Origin: Pseudomonadota bacterium
GTDB lineage: Bacteria > Pseudomonadota > Alphaproteobacteria > Rhizobiales > Rhizobiaceae
NCBI GenBank assembly: GCA_023433855.1
Contig: JAEYTV010000177.1
Span: 1 to 22,815 of the forward strand
Reading direction: 5' to 3'
DNA length: 22,815 bases
Shown: positions 1 through 8,251 of the stretch, piece by piece
Position numbering within the stretch: position 1 is the stretch's first letter
Layout: each line of letters starts with the position of its first letter
Translations under genes and position numbers: made by a program
Notes under the pieces: model-generated
What the model was told of the DNA's origin: nothing
What the model saw: only the letters and a program-made list of their open reading frames with translations
Databases searched by the model: none

Positions 1-322
1 GATCGATGGTAATCGAGTTCGTGTCCACGGAAGCAGATGCGGATATAGCCCCGGCAATGATCTCACCCTGGGTCAGCAGGCTTTCCACCCGAGCGTCGAT
101 CAAGCCTTCGCGGAACTGGTTGAGGTACAGGATACCCGCCACGAGGACCACGGTGGCGGCGATGTTGAAGAACAGGATGCGGCGGGTGAGGCTGGAGAAG
201 ACAGCATGCCCGAACACCCGGCGAATGAGCGTGAACGATCGCGACCAGAAGCGCCGCGGCGCGCGGCGCGCTTCGGTTCTATTGGCTCCCGCAATCTCGC
301 TGTCGAATGTCTGATCTGCCAC
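1..322 (-). CDS. chvG: Sensor histidine kinase ChvG (ExoS), N-terminal fragment
   Basis: Inner-membrane sensor kinase that phosphorylates ChvI in response to acidic or envelope-related signals; in rhizobia and agrobacteria it controls exopolysaccharide, motility and host interaction (family knowledge). Only the first 107 codons are present; the gene runs off the left edge. Visible are a basic cytoplasmic N-terminus (residues 1-48) rich in Arg, one strong membrane segment (about 49-68, RILFFNIAATVVLVAGILYL) and the beginning of the periplasmic sensor region. The histidine and ATPase domains lie outside the window. I chose GTG at 322 because GGAAGGA sits five bases upstream; an in-frame ATG at 346 would add eight residues and has only a weak upstream GGGGCG. 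The gene follows chvI on the same strand after a 62-base gap that contains an unusual set of repeats (described separately). Identification rests on position after chvI and on the ChvG-like N-terminus. Confidence 0.9.
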   Translation of the reverse strand, partial: MADQTFDSEIAGANRTEARRAPRRFWSRSFTLIRRVFGHAVFSSLTRRILFFNIAATVVLVAGILYLNQFREGLIDARVESLLTQGEIIAGAISASASVDTNSITID

Positions 323-366
323 TGCAGTCCTTCCGCCGGACTGCATCGCCCCGGGTGCAGTCCTTT
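323..366 (-). promoter_or_regulatory. Possible two-state RNA hairpin controlling the chvG start
   Basis: Between the chvI stop and the chvG start, read on the minus strand, the 8-mer GGACTGCA occurs at 363-356 and again at 330-323, and its exact complement TGCAGTCC lies between them at 345-338. The middle element can pair with the first copy (10-base loop) or with the second (7-base loop), but not both. The second pairing buries part of the Shine-Dalgarno sequence directly before the GTG start at 322; the first covers most of the alternative ATG at 346. The repeats are visible in the sequence; a regulatory role is inference. Confidence 0.4.
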
Positions 367-384
367 ATTGCGCTTCCGCGGCGA

Positions 385-1107
385 TCAGGCCGCCTCTCGG
401 AAGCGGTATCCGACGCCGTATAGCGTTTCGATCATATCGAAGTCGGTGTCGACCATCTTGAACTTCTTGCGCAGGCGCTTGATGTGGCTGTCGATGGTGC
501 GGTCATCGACATAGACCTGCTCGTCGTAAGCCGCGTCCATGAGAGCGTCACGGCTCTTGACCACCCCGGGCCGCTGAGCCAGCGAATGGAGGATAAGGAA
601 CTCGGTGACCGTCAGGGTCACGGGCTCGCCTTTCCAGGTGCAGGTATGACGCTCCTGATCCATCAAGAGCTGGCCGCGCTCCAATGTGCGCGCCGCCTGC
701 TGGTCTGGTCCAGTTTTTACGCCCCCCGCGACAACGGCATCGCGGTTGCTTGATCGGCGCAGGATCGCCTTCACCCGCTCGACGAGAAGTCTCTGGGAGA
801 ACGGTTTCGTTATGAAATCATCCGCCCCCATCTTCAGGCCGAACAGTTCATCGATCTCCTCGTCCTTCGACGTCAGGAATATGACGGGCAGATCGGATTT
901 CTGACGTAGCCGGCGCAGGAGCTCCATTCCGTCCATGCGCGGCATCTTGATGTCGAAGATGGCCAGCTGGGGCGGACGCGCGACGAGCCCGTCAAGTGCG
1001 GAGGCGCCGTCGGTGTAGGTTTCTACCTTGTACCCTTCCGCCTCCAGAGCGATCGACACCGAAGTCAGGATATTACGGTCGTCGTCTACGAGCGCGATTG
1101 TCTGCAT
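385..1107 (-). CDS. chvI: Response regulator ChvI, OmpR/PhoB family
   Basis: DNA-binding response regulator partnered with ChvG. The 240-residue protein has a receiver domain (about 1-118) with acidic pocket D8-D10, phospho-acceptor D52 in [10 protein letters not shown], the T/S position in FLTSKDE and the conserved K in ITKPFS, then a C-terminal winged-helix domain (about 140-238) ending in the typical [19 protein letters not shown] and YGVGYRF motifs. It matches known ChvI proteins nearly throughout. I chose ATG at 1107 because the family starts MQTIALVDD and has 240 residues; in-frame ATGs at 1125 and 1128 would add 6 or 7 residues and also have a GGAGA upstream, so they cannot be excluded. 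The gene is divergent from pckA and is followed by chvG, presumably as one transcript. A good promoter match lies upstream at 1189-1216. Confidence 0.97.
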   Translation of the reverse strand: MQTIALVDDDRNILTSVSIALEAEGYKVETYTDGASALDGLVARPPQLAIFDIKMPRMDGMELLRRLRQKSDLPVIFLTSKDEEIDELFGLKMGADDFITKPFSQRLLVERVKAILRRSSNRDAVVAGGVKTGPDQQAARTLERGQLLMDQERHTCTWKGEPVTLTVTEFLILHSLAQRPGVVKSRDALMDAAYDEQVYVDDRTIDSHIKRLRKKFKMVDTDFDMIETLYGVGYRFREAA

Positions 1108-1188
1108 ACTCTCTGTCTCCGTCATCATCTATGCGCATCTCCTGGAAACGCCCCCCGACCCAGGCGGCATCGGCCAATGCGCTTGTGG

Positions 1189-1216
1189 AGTATAAAGGCG
1201 GAACAAATTGTGGCAA
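1189..1216 (-). promoter_or_regulatory. Probable sigma-70-type promoter of chvI
   Basis: Read on the minus strand: TTGCCA (-35, 1216-1211), 16 bases, TATACT (-10, 1194-1189). This is close to consensus and sits about 80 bases upstream of the chvI ATG at 1107. No experiment supports it here. Confidence 0.5.
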
Positions 1217-1295
1217 GGTGAAAGGGACTTGAACTGGAACGTGTCATATCATGTAGGATTGGCGCCCGTTGTGAGGAACAAGAACTATGCTAAAC

Positions 1296-1327
1296 CGATT
1301 TAAATAGGATCTATTTTTTTTAAATCG
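1296..1327. repeat. A+T-rich inverted repeat upstream of pckA
   Basis: CGATTTAAA (1296-1304) is the exact reverse complement of TTTAAATCG (1319-1327). Nested inside it, AAATAG (1302-1307) and CTATTT (1311-1316) form another perfect inverted repeat around GAT. The element could be a protein-binding site or a weak hairpin. Its role is unknown. Confidence 0.5.
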
Positions 1328-1433
1328 ATTAATAGATTGATATTGCTTGTAATTTCTAATGCGGCCTCTTGCTCTTTTTAAAGTCTGCGACTAGTTTTCC
1401 GATGTGTTTAATCGTCAGCGAAGGAATGCGCGC

Positions 1434-3044
1434 ATGGAGGAATTTGGGCTCCGCAACCCTGCCAACGGGTTGGAAGCGATAGGTTTCAGCGATGTTTCCC
1501 GCATCAATTACAATCTCTCCGAGGTCGAGCTCTACGAAGCGGCGATACGGCAAGGGGAGGCTGATCTGACGATCGATGGGGCGCTGCGCGCAATCACCGG
1601 TCAACATACCGGCCGCTCGCCCAAGGATAAATTCGTCGTCCGGGATGTGAAGACCGAAGACGAGATCTGGTGGGACAACAACAGGGCGATGTCGCCGGAT
1701 CACTTCGAGATCCTTCGCCAGGACATGCTTGCTCACGCTGCTGGAAAAACCCTTTACGTGCAGGATCTGGTTGGCGGCGCCGACGAGGAAAACGCCCTTC
1801 CGACGCGTGTAGTAACCGAACTTGCCTGGCATGCGCTGTTCATCCGCAATCTGCTGATACGCCCAAAGCGCGAGACACTGGCCACGTTCCAGCAGAAACT
1901 CACGATCATCAACCTGCCGAGCTTCAGGGCGGATCCCGAACGCCATGGCTGCCGCACCGAAACGGTGATTGCCTGTGACCTGACCAATGGTTTGGTTCTG
2001 ATCGGCGGGACGTCCTATGCGGGTGAGAACAAGAAGTCGGTCTTCACCGTCCTGAACTATCTTCTGCCCGCCCGGAGCGTTATGCCCATGCATTGCTCGG
2101 CCAATGTCGGGCCCGATGGTGATACCGCAGTCTTCTTCGGTCTGTCGGGCACCGGCAAGACGACCCTTTCGGCGGATCCGAACAGAACCCTCATCGGAGA
2201 CGACGAACATGGATGGGGCGCAAACGGGGTCTTCAATTTCGAAGGCGGATGCTATGCCAAGGCGATCAAGCTTTCGGCGGAAGCCGAACCGGAGATCTAC
2301 GCCGCCACGCGGCGGTTCGGCACCGTCCTCGAAAACGTGGTTCTGGACGAAAACCGCGTCCCGGATTTCGACGACAGTTCGCTGACGGAGAATACCCGCA
2401 GCGCCTACCCGCTGCACTTCATACCGAATGCGTCGCCCACCGGCACCGCCCCGCCCCCGAAGACCATCATCATGCTGACCGCGGACGCGTTCGGTGTGAT
2501 GCCGCCGATCGCCAAGCTTACCCCTGAGCAGGCTATGTATCACTTCCTGTCGGGATACACGGCCAAGGTGGCTGGAACGGAAAAGGGCGTGACGGAACCC
2601 GAAGCGACGTTCTCGACCTGCTTCGGTGCTCCATTCATGCCGCGGCATCCGGCGGAATACGGCAATCTCCTCAAGGATCTGATCGCACGCCATGGTGTAG
2701 ATTGCTGGCTGGTCAATACCGGCTGGACCGGTGGCGCCTACGGTGTCGGTCGGCGAATGCCGATCAAGGCAACCCGGGCGTTGCTGACGGCCGCCTTGAA
2801 CGGCAGCCTCAAGAGTGCCGATTTCAGGATCGATCCCAATTTCGGATTTGCCGTCCCGGTGGCGGTGGACGGGGTCGACAGCTCTATTCTGGATCCTCGT
2901 TCCACCTGGTCCGATAGAACTGCCTATGACGCTCAGGCAAGCAGGCTGGTTTCGATGTTCATCGCCAATTTCGAAAAGTTCGAGGACCACGTGGACAGCG
3001 ATGTGCGTGACGCAGCTCCAGGTCTGCTTGTTGCGGCGGAGTAA
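1434..3044 (+). CDS. pckA: Phosphoenolpyruvate carboxykinase (ATP)
   Basis: Converts oxaloacetate and ATP to PEP, CO2 and ADP, the entry step of gluconeogenesis during growth on C4 acids such as succinate. The 536-residue product matches rhizobial PckA in length and sequence. Visible signatures are [18 protein letters not shown] (substrate-binding N-terminal motif), [10 protein letters not shown], the P-loop GLSGTGKTT (236-244), the metal-binding LIGDDEHGW (253-261) and [12 protein letters not shown] with the adenine-binding C-terminal region. I chose ATG at 1434 because AAGGA lies eight bases upstream and relatives begin MEE; an in-frame GTG at 1404 would add ten unconserved residues. The gene is divergent from chvI and ends at a strong terminator (3064-3098), so it is probably transcribed alone. 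A long open frame on the opposite strand is a composition artefact. Confidence 0.98.
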   Translation: MEEFGLRNPANGLEAIGFSDVSRINYNLSEVELYEAAIRQGEADLTIDGALRAITGQHTGRSPKDKFVVRDVKTEDEIWWDNNRAMSPDHFEILRQDMLAHAAGKTLYVQDLVGGADEENALPTRVVTELAWHALFIRNLLIRPKRETLATFQQKLTIINLPSFRADPERHGCRTETVIACDLTNGLVLIGGTSYAGENKKSVFTVLNYLLPARSVMPMHCSANVGPDGDTAVFFGLSGTGKTTLSADPNRTLIGDDEHGWGANGVFNFEGGCYAKAIKLSAEAEPEIYAATRRFGTVLENVVLDENRVPDFDDSSLTENTRSAYPLHFIPNASPTGTAPPPKTIIMLTADAFGVMPPIAKLTPEQAMYHFLSGYTAKVAGTEKGVTEPEATFSTCFGAPFMPRHPAEYGNLLKDLIARHGVDCWLVNTGWTGGAYGVGRRMPIKATRALLTAALNGSLKSADFRIDPNFGFAVPVAVDGVDSSILDPRSTWSDRTAYDAQASRLVSMFIANFEKFEDHVDSDVRDAAPGLLVAAE

Positions 3045-3063
3045 CAGCGAAAACTATGCTGTC

Positions 3064-3098
3064 AAAAGCCGCCGGCTCCTGCCGGCGGTTTTCTTTTT
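3064..3098 (+). terminator. Intrinsic terminator after pckA
   Basis: CCGCCGGC (3070-3077 region), loop TCCT, GCCGGCGG, then TTTTCTTTTT. The stem extends through an AAAA/TTTT pairing around a one-base G bulge. It lies 20 bases after the pckA stop and has the GC stem plus T tract of a rho-independent terminator. Confidence 0.85.
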
Positions 3099-3144
3099 GC
3101 CCGGCTCGTGAAAGGATGCGGGCAGAAACAGCATACAGACGACG

Positions 3145-3579
3145 ATGGCCAGCGCCCCCCTTCCGATCAATAGCCGTATCACCATCGCGGGATGGGAGTT
3201 GAGCGAGCAATTCGTCCTGGCTGGTGGCCCGGGCGGCCAGCACGTCAACAAGGTCTCCACGGCCGTCCAGCTCTTCTTTGACGTCGCCAACTCGCCGTCC
3301 CTTCCCGAAAGGGTCAAGCAGAACCTGCTGAAAAACGCGGGAAAGCGGGTGTCGAAGGACGGCATCCTGATGATAGAGGCGAACCGGTCCCGCAGCCAGG
3401 ATCGCAACCGGGAGGAAGCGCGAGAGCGGCTGAAGGAATTGATCCTTGAGGCAGCCAAGCCGCCGCCGCCTCCGCGCAAGGCGACCAAACCGACGAAAGG
3501 TTCGGTCGAGCGGCGGCTGAAGGAAAAGTCCGGTCGTTCCGAGGTGAAGAAGATGCGTGGCCGGCCGATCGGAGACTGA
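3145..3579 (+). CDS. arfB: ArfB-type alternative ribosome-rescue peptidyl-tRNA hydrolase
   Basis: A small codon-independent release factor that frees peptides from ribosomes stalled on broken mRNA. The 144-residue product has the class I release-factor catalytic loop GGPGGQHVNK, with the GGQ at residues 30-32, in a domain spanning about 8-100. A basic, proline- and lysine-rich tail follows (about 106-144, with PPPPPRKATKP and RRLKEKSGRSEVKKMRGRP). In ArfB this tail enters the empty mRNA channel. The codon-recognition domains of RF1/RF2 are absent, which fits ArfB (E. coli YaeJ, 140 residues). The start is ATG at 3145, with no strong ribosome-binding site. The downstream AlkB gene begins immediately at its end, so the two are probably co-expressed. 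Mitochondrial-type ICT1 homologues share the fold, but ArfB is the natural bacterial call. Confidence 0.92.
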   Translation: MASAPLPINSRITIAGWELSEQFVLAGGPGGQHVNKVSTAVQLFFDVANSPSLPERVKQNLLKNAGKRVSKDGILMIEANRSRSQDRNREEARERLKELILEAAKPPPPPRKATKPTKGSVERRLKEKSGRSEVKKMRGRPIGD

Positions 3580-3580
3580 G

Positions 3581-4192
3581 TTGACGACATTGCTGAACGG
3601 TATCAGGCATTTGCCGGATCACCTGGGCCGTGCCGCCCAAGTGCATCTTGTGGAACTCGTCCGCGGTATTGTAGCCGAGGCCCCGCTTTATGTTCCTGAA
3701 ATGCCGGGAACAGGAAAGCCCATGTCCGTCCGCATGACCAATTGCGGGCCGCTCGGCTGGGTGACGGACAAAGACAGCGGCTATCGTTACCAGCCGCTTC
3801 ACCCGCTCACAGGAAAGCCCTGGCCGCCGATACCGCGCGAACTGCTGGAACTGTGGGAAAAACTTGCCGGTTACCCCAAACCGCCGGAAGCTTGCCTTGT
3901 CAACTTCTACTCGGATGATGCGAGGATGGGCCTGCACCAGGACAAGGACGAGGTCGATCTTGCCGCACCGGTCCTGTCGATCTCGCTTGGAAACAGCTGC
4001 CTCTTCCGGGTGGGTGGCCGGATGCGCAAGGATCCGACGGGATCGTTTCGGCTCTCCAGCGGAGACATTGTCATCCTTGGTGGAGACGGCCGACTCGCAT
4101 ACCACGGTGTCGACCGCATCTATCCGGGAACCTCCACGCTCCTGAAAAGCGGAGGCCGCATCAACCTCACACTCCGCCGGGTCAACCCTTGA
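3581..4192 (+). CDS. alkB: AlkB-type 2-oxoglutarate/Fe(II) dioxygenase
   Basis: Oxidative demethylase that removes N1-methyladenine and N3-methylcytosine lesions from DNA and RNA. From the TTG start the protein has 203 residues, near the E. coli AlkB length of 216. Iron ligands are visible as H119 and D121 in GLHQDKDE and H175 in AYHGVDR; 2-oxoglutarate-binding arginines are R193 and R199 in GRINLTLRR. The substrate-lid region carries SVRMTNCGPLGW and YRYQPLHP, as in AlkB. I favour TTG at 3581 because GGAG (3571-3574) is correctly spaced; a GTG at 3557 inside arfB would add eight residues but lacks a site. The start lies one base after the arfB stop, indicating translational coupling. The gene converges on coaA with only 21 bases between them and no terminator evident. 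I see no adaptive-response (Ada) gene nearby. Confidence 0.92.
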   Translation: MTTLLNGIRHLPDHLGRAAQVHLVELVRGIVAEAPLYVPEMPGTGKPMSVRMTNCGPLGWVTDKDSGYRYQPLHPLTGKPWPPIPRELLELWEKLAGYPKPPEACLVNFYSDDARMGLHQDKDEVDLAAPVLSISLGNSCLFRVGGRMRKDPTGSFRLSSGDIVILGGDGRLAYHGVDRIYPGTSTLLKSGGRINLTLRRVNP

Positions 4193-4213
4193 AGGGGCCT
4201 CGAAGCGAGCGTT

Positions 4214-5206
4214 CTAGAGCTTCCGGAGCGACACCGTTTCGACCAGGTGATTGCGGCCCTTCCGAAGGATCAGGTCAGCCCGCGGCCGGGTCGGCAGGAT
4301 ATTCTGCCTCAGGTTCTTGAGGTTGATGTTCTCCCAGAGGTCTTCCGCAACGGCTCGTGCAGCATCAGCTTCGATGGCGGCGAATTTCTTGAAGTATGAG
4401 GTGGGATCGCGAAAGGCGGTCTGGCGCAGTTTCATGAAGCGCTGCACATACCAGGCATGGATTTGCTCCTCCTCGGCGTCGATATAGATCGAAAAGTCGA
4501 AGAAGTCGGAAACGATCGGCACGATCGTGCCATCGGCAGGCAATGCGCGCGATTGCAGAACATTGATGCCTTCGAAGATCAGGATGTCGGGGCGGTCGAC
4601 CAGGGTATATTCATTCGGCAGCACATCGTAGGTGAGGTGTGAATAGCGGGGTGCCTTGACGTTCGGTTCGGCAGCCTTGATCGCCGACAAGAACCGCAGG
4701 ATGGCGCCGACGTCGTAGCTCTCCGGAAAGCCCTTGCGTTGCATCAGCCCCTCTCGCTCCAGCACGACGTTGGGGTAGAGGAAGCCATCGGTCGTGATGA
4801 GGTCGACCTTGGGGCTCGACGGCCAGCGTGCGAGCAACTCCTTGAGGATCCTTGCCGTGGTCGACTTGCCGACCGCCACCGAACCCGCGATTCCGATGAT
4901 GAACGGTGTCTTGGCGACATCGGAAAGGCTCAGGAACCGATTCCGCTGCTGGAAGAGCAACTGGGAGGCTTCCACATGCGAGGAGAGCAGCCGTGAAAGG
5001 GAGAGATAGATGCGCCGCACCTCCCCGAGATCGATCGGGTCGTCCAGGGATCTGAGGCGGCCGACTTCGTCCTCCGTCAGAGTGAGCGGAGTATCGGCCC
5101 GGAACCTTGCCCATTCATCTGCCGTGAAGTGATGGTAGGGAGAATAATACTCCGCAGCCAGCATACCGGGATCAAGGGTTTCCGCGGGTTGGGGTACAGG
5201 ATTCAT
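4214..5206 (-). CDS. coaA: Pantothenate kinase, type I
   Basis: Phosphorylates pantothenate with ATP, the first and usually controlling step of coenzyme A synthesis, in the cytoplasm. The product is 330 residues, the family norm. The P-loop GSVAVGKST lies at 108-116, followed by the [12 protein letters not shown] and [10 protein letters not shown] motifs, and [11 protein letters not shown] around the substrate site. The C-terminal part ([21 protein letters not shown]) matches the bacterial CoaA (PanK type I) family closely. It is the last gene of the his operon: its ATG overlaps the hisE stop as ATGA, so translation is probably coupled. No biochemical link between histidine and CoA synthesis is obvious. 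This arrangement recurs in rhizobia as far as I recall. Confidence 0.97.
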   Translation of the reverse strand: MNPVPQPAETLDPGMLAAEYYSPYHHFTADEWARFRADTPLTLTEDEVGRLRSLDDPIDLGEVRRIYLSLSRLLSSHVEASQLLFQQRNRFLSLSDVAKTPFIIGIAGSVAVGKSTTARILKELLARWPSSPKVDLITTDGFLYPNVVLEREGLMQRKGFPESYDVGAILRFLSAIKAAEPNVKAPRYSHLTYDVLPNEYTLVDRPDILIFEGINVLQSRALPADGTIVPIVSDFFDFSIYIDAEEEQIHAWYVQRFMKLRQTAFRDPTSYFKKFAAIEADAARAVAEDLWENINLKNLRQNILPTRPRADLILRKGRNHLVETVSLRKL

Positions 5207-5526
5207 GACCTTGGCCGGCTCGCCTTTTCCTGAAGACCCGTCTGGCCGGTTCTCCGCTCAAGTTCCTTCATGACATCCTGCAACGGGATACCGGCGATGT
5301 TCAATACGACCATCAGGTGATAAAGAAGGTCGGCACTCTCCAGGATCAGATGCCGTCGGTCCTGCCCGAGAGCCGCGATCACGGTCTCGATCGCTTCCTC
5401 ACCGAACTTCTTGGCGGCTTTTTCCTGACCCGCAGCAACAAGCTTGGCCGTCCAGGACTCCTCCGGCGAAGCCTTCGCGCGCGTTGCGACGATCTGCTGC
5501 AGATCGTCCAGGGAAAACTCACTCAC
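5203..5526 (-). CDS. hisE: Phosphoribosyl-ATP pyrophosphatase
   Basis: Hydrolyses phosphoribosyl-ATP to phosphoribosyl-AMP and pyrophosphate, the second step of histidine synthesis. The 107-residue product is an all-alpha MazG-like enzyme. Metal-binding acids are visible in [15 protein letters not shown] (E43, E44, E47) and [12 protein letters not shown] (E63, D66). The start is GTG, sharing four bases (GTGA) with the hisF stop, and the end overlaps the coaA start by four bases, so it is embedded in a translationally coupled run. It is a separate protein rather than the HisIE fusion seen in enterobacteria; hisI is not in this window. Confidence 0.96.
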   Translation of the reverse strand: MSEFSLDDLQQIVATRAKASPEESWTAKLVAAGQEKAAKKFGEEAIETVIAALGQDRRHLILESADLLYHLMVVLNIAGIPLQDVMKELERRTGQTGLQEKASRPRS

Positions 5527-6317
5527 ACTCTGCCTCCCAGCCGGTCGAGCCGCATCGCTATGCCATGCTCTGCCATATAGCGCTTTGCTTCACCAACCGT
5601 ATAGGTGCCGAAATGGAAAATCGATGCAGCGAGGACCGCCGTCGCGTGACCGTCCCGGATGCCGGCAACCATGTCGTCGAGATTGCCGACACCCCCTGAG
5701 GCGACAACCGGCACTCGGACGCTGTCGGCAATGGTGCGCGTCAGGTCGAGATCATAGCCGCTCTTGGTGCCGTCGCGGTCCATGGACGTGACGAGAAGCT
5801 CCCCAGCACCACGCTCGACCATCCTGGAAGCGAATTCGAGTGCGTCGATTCCGGTCGCGGTGCGGCCGCCATGGGTGAAGATCTCCCAGCGATCTGTTTC
5901 GCCCGCTCCGGAAACCTTCTTGGCGTCGATCGAGACGACAATGCACTGGTTGCCGAACTTGTCGGCCGCTTCGGCTACGAAATCCGGATTGTTGACCGCG
6001 GCTGAATTGATCGAGACCTTGTCAGCCCCGGCGAGCAGCAGTCTGCGGATATCTGCGACGGCGCGTACGCCACCACCGACCGTGAGCGGCATGAAGCAAT
6101 GTTCGGCGGTGCGGGCGACGACGTCGAAGATCGTCTCGCGGTTGTCGGCGGAGGCGGTGATGTCGAGGAAGCAGAGCTCGTCGGCGCCGGCCGCATCATA
6201 GGCCTTTGCCGCTTCGACCGGATCGCCTGCATCGATCAGGTCGACGAAGTTGACGCCCTTGACAACGCGGCCGTCCTTCACGTCCAGGCAAGGGATCACG
6301 CGGGCTTTGAGGGTCAT
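5523..6317 (-). CDS. hisF: Imidazole glycerol phosphate synthase, cyclase subunit
   Basis: With HisH, HisF converts PRFAR and glutamine-derived ammonia to imidazole glycerol phosphate and AICAR. The product is a 264-residue TIM barrel. Catalytic aspartates are D12 in [10 protein letters not shown] and D131 in VVSIDAKK; phosphate-binding loops are visible as [27 protein letters not shown] and VVASGGVG. The two-fold repeated half-barrel pattern shared with HisA is evident. Its ATG overlaps the hisA stop (ATGA) and its stop overlaps the hisE start. It is separated from its partner hisH by hisA. Confidence 0.98.
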   Translation of the reverse strand: MTLKARVIPCLDVKDGRVVKGVNFVDLIDAGDPVEAAKAYDAAGADELCFLDITASADNRETIFDVVARTAEHCFMPLTVGGGVRAVADIRRLLLAGADKVSINSAAVNNPDFVAEAADKFGNQCIVVSIDAKKVSGAGETDRWEIFTHGGRTATGIDALEFASRMVERGAGELLVTSMDRDGTKSGYDLDLTRTIADSVRVPVVASGGVGNLDDMVAGIRDGHATAVLAASIFHFGTYTVGEAKRYMAEHGIAMRLDRLGGRV

Positions 6318-7057
6318 GCGGCCTTTCCTTGTCTGCTGCGGATCAGCGCCAGCGCTTCTTTCGGATCGATGCGGCCGTCGTAGAGCGCCCGGCCAGAAAT
6401 GGCTCCTTCCAGCCTTGCGGCATCGGGTTCGAGCATCCGGCGGATATCGTCGAGCGACGCAAGCCCCCCGGAGGCGATCACCGGTATGGACACGGCATCG
6501 GCGAGCTCCAGGGTCGAGACCCAGTTGATGCCGGCGAGGATGCCGTCGCGATCGATGTCGGTGTAGATGATCGCCGAGACGCCGGCGCCCTCGAATTTCC
6601 TGGCAAGTTCGATGACACCGAGCTCGGATGCTTCCGCCCAGCCCTCGACGGCAACCTTGCCCCCCTTGGCGTCGATGCCGACGGCAACCTTGCCCGGAAA
6701 CCTTCGGCAGGCCTCGATGACAAGAGCGGGGTCACGCACGGCGACCGTGCCGAGAATGACGCGCGCCAAGCCTCGGCTGAGCCAGTTCTCGATATGGTCG
6801 AGCGTGCGAATTCCGCCGCCGAGCTGGACGGGGTTCCTGGTGCTCTTCAGGATGGCATCGACTGCCGCGCCGTTGACGCTCTCGCCGGCAAACGCGCCGT
6901 TGAGATCGACCACGTGCAGCCATTCGAACCCCTGGTCCTCGAAGGCTTTCGCCTGGGCCGCGGGATCGGGATTGTAGACGGTCGCCTGGTCCATGTCGCC
7001 GAGTTTGAGGCGCACGCACTGGCCGTCTTTCAGATCGATAGCAGGAAAGAGGATCAT
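6314..7057 (-). CDS. hisA: Phosphoribosylformimino-AICAR isomerase
   Basis: Catalyses the Amadori-type rearrangement of ProFAR to PRFAR in histidine synthesis. The 247-residue TIM barrel shows catalytic D8 in [10 protein letters not shown] and D129 in AVGIDAKGG. Other family motifs are [22 protein letters not shown] and VIASGGLAS. The start ATG at 7057 lies 45 bases after the hisH stop, the widest gap inside the hisB-coaA run. The stop overlaps the hisF start by four bases. I see no terminator in the hisH-hisA gap, so the genes are probably one transcript. Confidence 0.98.
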   Translation of the reverse strand: MILFPAIDLKDGQCVRLKLGDMDQATVYNPDPAAQAKAFEDQGFEWLHVVDLNGAFAGESVNGAAVDAILKSTRNPVQLGGGIRTLDHIENWLSRGLARVILGTVAVRDPALVIEACRRFPGKVAVGIDAKGGKVAVEGWAEASELGVIELARKFEGAGVSAIIYTDIDRDGILAGINWVSTLELADAVSIPVIASGGLASLDDIRRMLEPDAARLEGAISGRALYDGRIDPKEALALIRSRQGKAA

Positions 7058-7102
7058 TCCGTTTGGGTCCTTGGCAGGTGCGCGAGCCGGGGGCGACCGC
7101 CC

Positions 7103-7753
7103 TTACGGCTTCCAGCGCAGGAAATTGGCGATCAGCGCGAGACCCAAAGTCTGGCTTTTCTCAGGGTGAAACTGCGCGCCCGCGACATTGCCGCGCCCGA
7201 CGAAGGCCGTCATGGCGCCGCCGTAATCGGCCGTGGCGATCACGTCGCTGCGGTGCCTTGCCGCCAGATGGTAGGAATGCACGAAATAGGCGTGCAGGCC
7301 GTCCGGTCCGGTCGGGATGCCTTCAAACAGCGGGTGTGGATGATGCAGGTCGAGCGTGTTCCAGCCGATCTGCGGGATCTTAAGGGCAGGGTCATTGGGG
7401 GTCATCTCAATGACGTCTCCTTCGATCCAGCCAAAACCTTCCGTCGTCGTCTTTTCCAGACCGCGTGACGACATAAGCTGCATGCCGACGCAGATGCCGA
7501 GGAAGGGCCGGCCCTTGTGGTCGACGACGTCGAGAATGGCTTCCTTCATACCCGGCACCGCATCGAGCCCGGCGCGGCAATCCGCATAGGCGCCCACGCC
7601 TGGCAGGACGATCCGGTCCGCGGTCGCGACGGTTTCTGCCTTGTCCGTGAGCTCGATGGTGGCCGGGATCCCGGCTTCCCGGGCGGCCCGTTCGAAAGCC
7701 TTGGTCGCGGAACGGAGATTGCCCGATCCATAATCGATGATCGCGACGCGCAT
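7103..7753 (-). CDS. hisH: Imidazole glycerol phosphate synthase, glutaminase subunit
   Basis: Class I glutamine amidotransferase that supplies ammonia through a channel to HisF. The 216-residue protein carries the catalytic triad C88 (GICVGMQLM), H196 and E198 (AQFHPEKSQ), and the N-terminal DYGSGNLRS motif. The ATG at 7753 has a strong GGAGG six bases upstream; a longer in-frame extension to 7831 is not conserved-looking and lies over the preceding gene. Its ATG shares one base with the stop of the upstream DUF2628 gene (TGATG), implying coupling. It is followed by hisA. Confidence 0.97.
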   Translation of the reverse strand: MRVAIIDYGSGNLRSATKAFERAAREAGIPATIELTDKAETVATADRIVLPGVGAYADCRAGLDAVPGMKEAILDVVDHKGRPFLGICVGMQLMSSRGLEKTTTEGFGWIEGDVIEMTPNDPALKIPQIGWNTLDLHHPHPLFEGIPTGPDGLHAYFVHSYHLAARHRSDVIATADYGGAMTAFVGRGNVAGAQFHPEKSQTLGLALIANFLRWKP

Positions 7754-8232
7754 CAGCGTCCTCCATGTTCGAAAAGGCCCATATATGGGCCTTGCCATCC
7801 GCTGCCGGATGTCTTTGCCCGCTTGGGCCATTCGGGTGAGGCAGGCAGCGGTTGCGCCTCCTGTTCCGGCAGCCCCGAGAAGTAGATCTCTTCGGCCGTG
7901 TCGAGGTTGGGCGCGGAAACGACGCTGTCCAACGTCCAGCCCCGGCGGATAAGCGCTTCGCAGCGATAATTTCGGCCTTCAAGCGCGACGAGCAGGCTGA
8001 TGGCGAACGCGAGAAGTGCGCCGGCGATCTCGAGGCCCGGCGTCCGCATCAGGAAGCCAGCGAGGCCCTGTAGCAGAAAGGCACCTGCAGCGGCGAGCCA
8101 GAGGCGATTCCAGAGAAGCCATACCCAGGGAACGAGGAGGGTGAGCCAGGAAAAACCGTCCCGCAGGACGAGGGTGTCGCGATGATCCTCGCCAGGACCG
8201 CCGGGAGGTGTCAGAATGAGGTAGCTTCTCAC
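7753..8232 (-). CDS. DUF2628-like membrane protein inside the his operon
   Basis: Function unknown. The 159-residue product has a short polar N-terminus ([20 protein letters not shown]), then hydrophobic stretches rich in Trp and Leu at about 28-62 (one long or two short membrane segments) and 67-85 ([18 protein letters not shown]). A cytoplasmic-looking C-terminal tail holds [17 protein letters not shown] and several basic residues. No signal peptide is evident. I place the start at GTG 8232, with GGGAGA six bases upstream; the open frame extends further but only over the hisB end. It lies 19 bases after hisB and overlaps hisH by one base, so it is expressed with the histidine enzymes. Assignment to DUF2628 is from remembered pattern (N-terminal sequence, hydrophobic layout and location), not a search. 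Confidence 0.8.
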   Translation of the reverse strand: MRSYLILTPPGGPGEDHRDTLVLRDGFSWLTLLVPWVWLLWNRLWLAAAGAFLLQGLAGFLMRTPGLEIAGALLAFAISLLVALEGRNYRCEALIRRGWTLDSVVSAPNLDTAEEIYFSGLPEQEAQPLPASPEWPKRAKTSGSGWQGPYMGLFEHGGR

Positions 8233-8251
8233 GGAACGTCTCCCGGAAGCG

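Larger units (their letters stand above)
1108..1433. other. Divergent chvI-pckA intergenic region
   Basis: This is the only stretch over 300 bases without a gene. It holds a probable chvI promoter on the minus strand (1189-1216) and, toward pckA, a strongly A+T-rich block (about 1282-1360) that contrasts with the GC-rich surroundings and carries an inverted repeat (1296-1327). A TTGAAC at 1229-1234 could be a -35 for pckA, but the best -10 (TAGGAT, 1254-1259) is 19 bases away, so I do not call that promoter. No convincing small gene is seen. Confidence 0.7.

Noticed and set aside
1356..2990. A 544-codon open frame on the minus strand opposite pckA
   Set aside because: pckA on the plus strand is unmistakable. 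The antisense frame shows no domain, and such long antisense frames are common in GC-rich genes with strong third-position bias.
6329..7468. A 379-codon plus-strand open frame opposite hisA and hisH
   Set aside because: Its product has no recognisable motif, and both his genes on the minus strand have complete catalytic residues.
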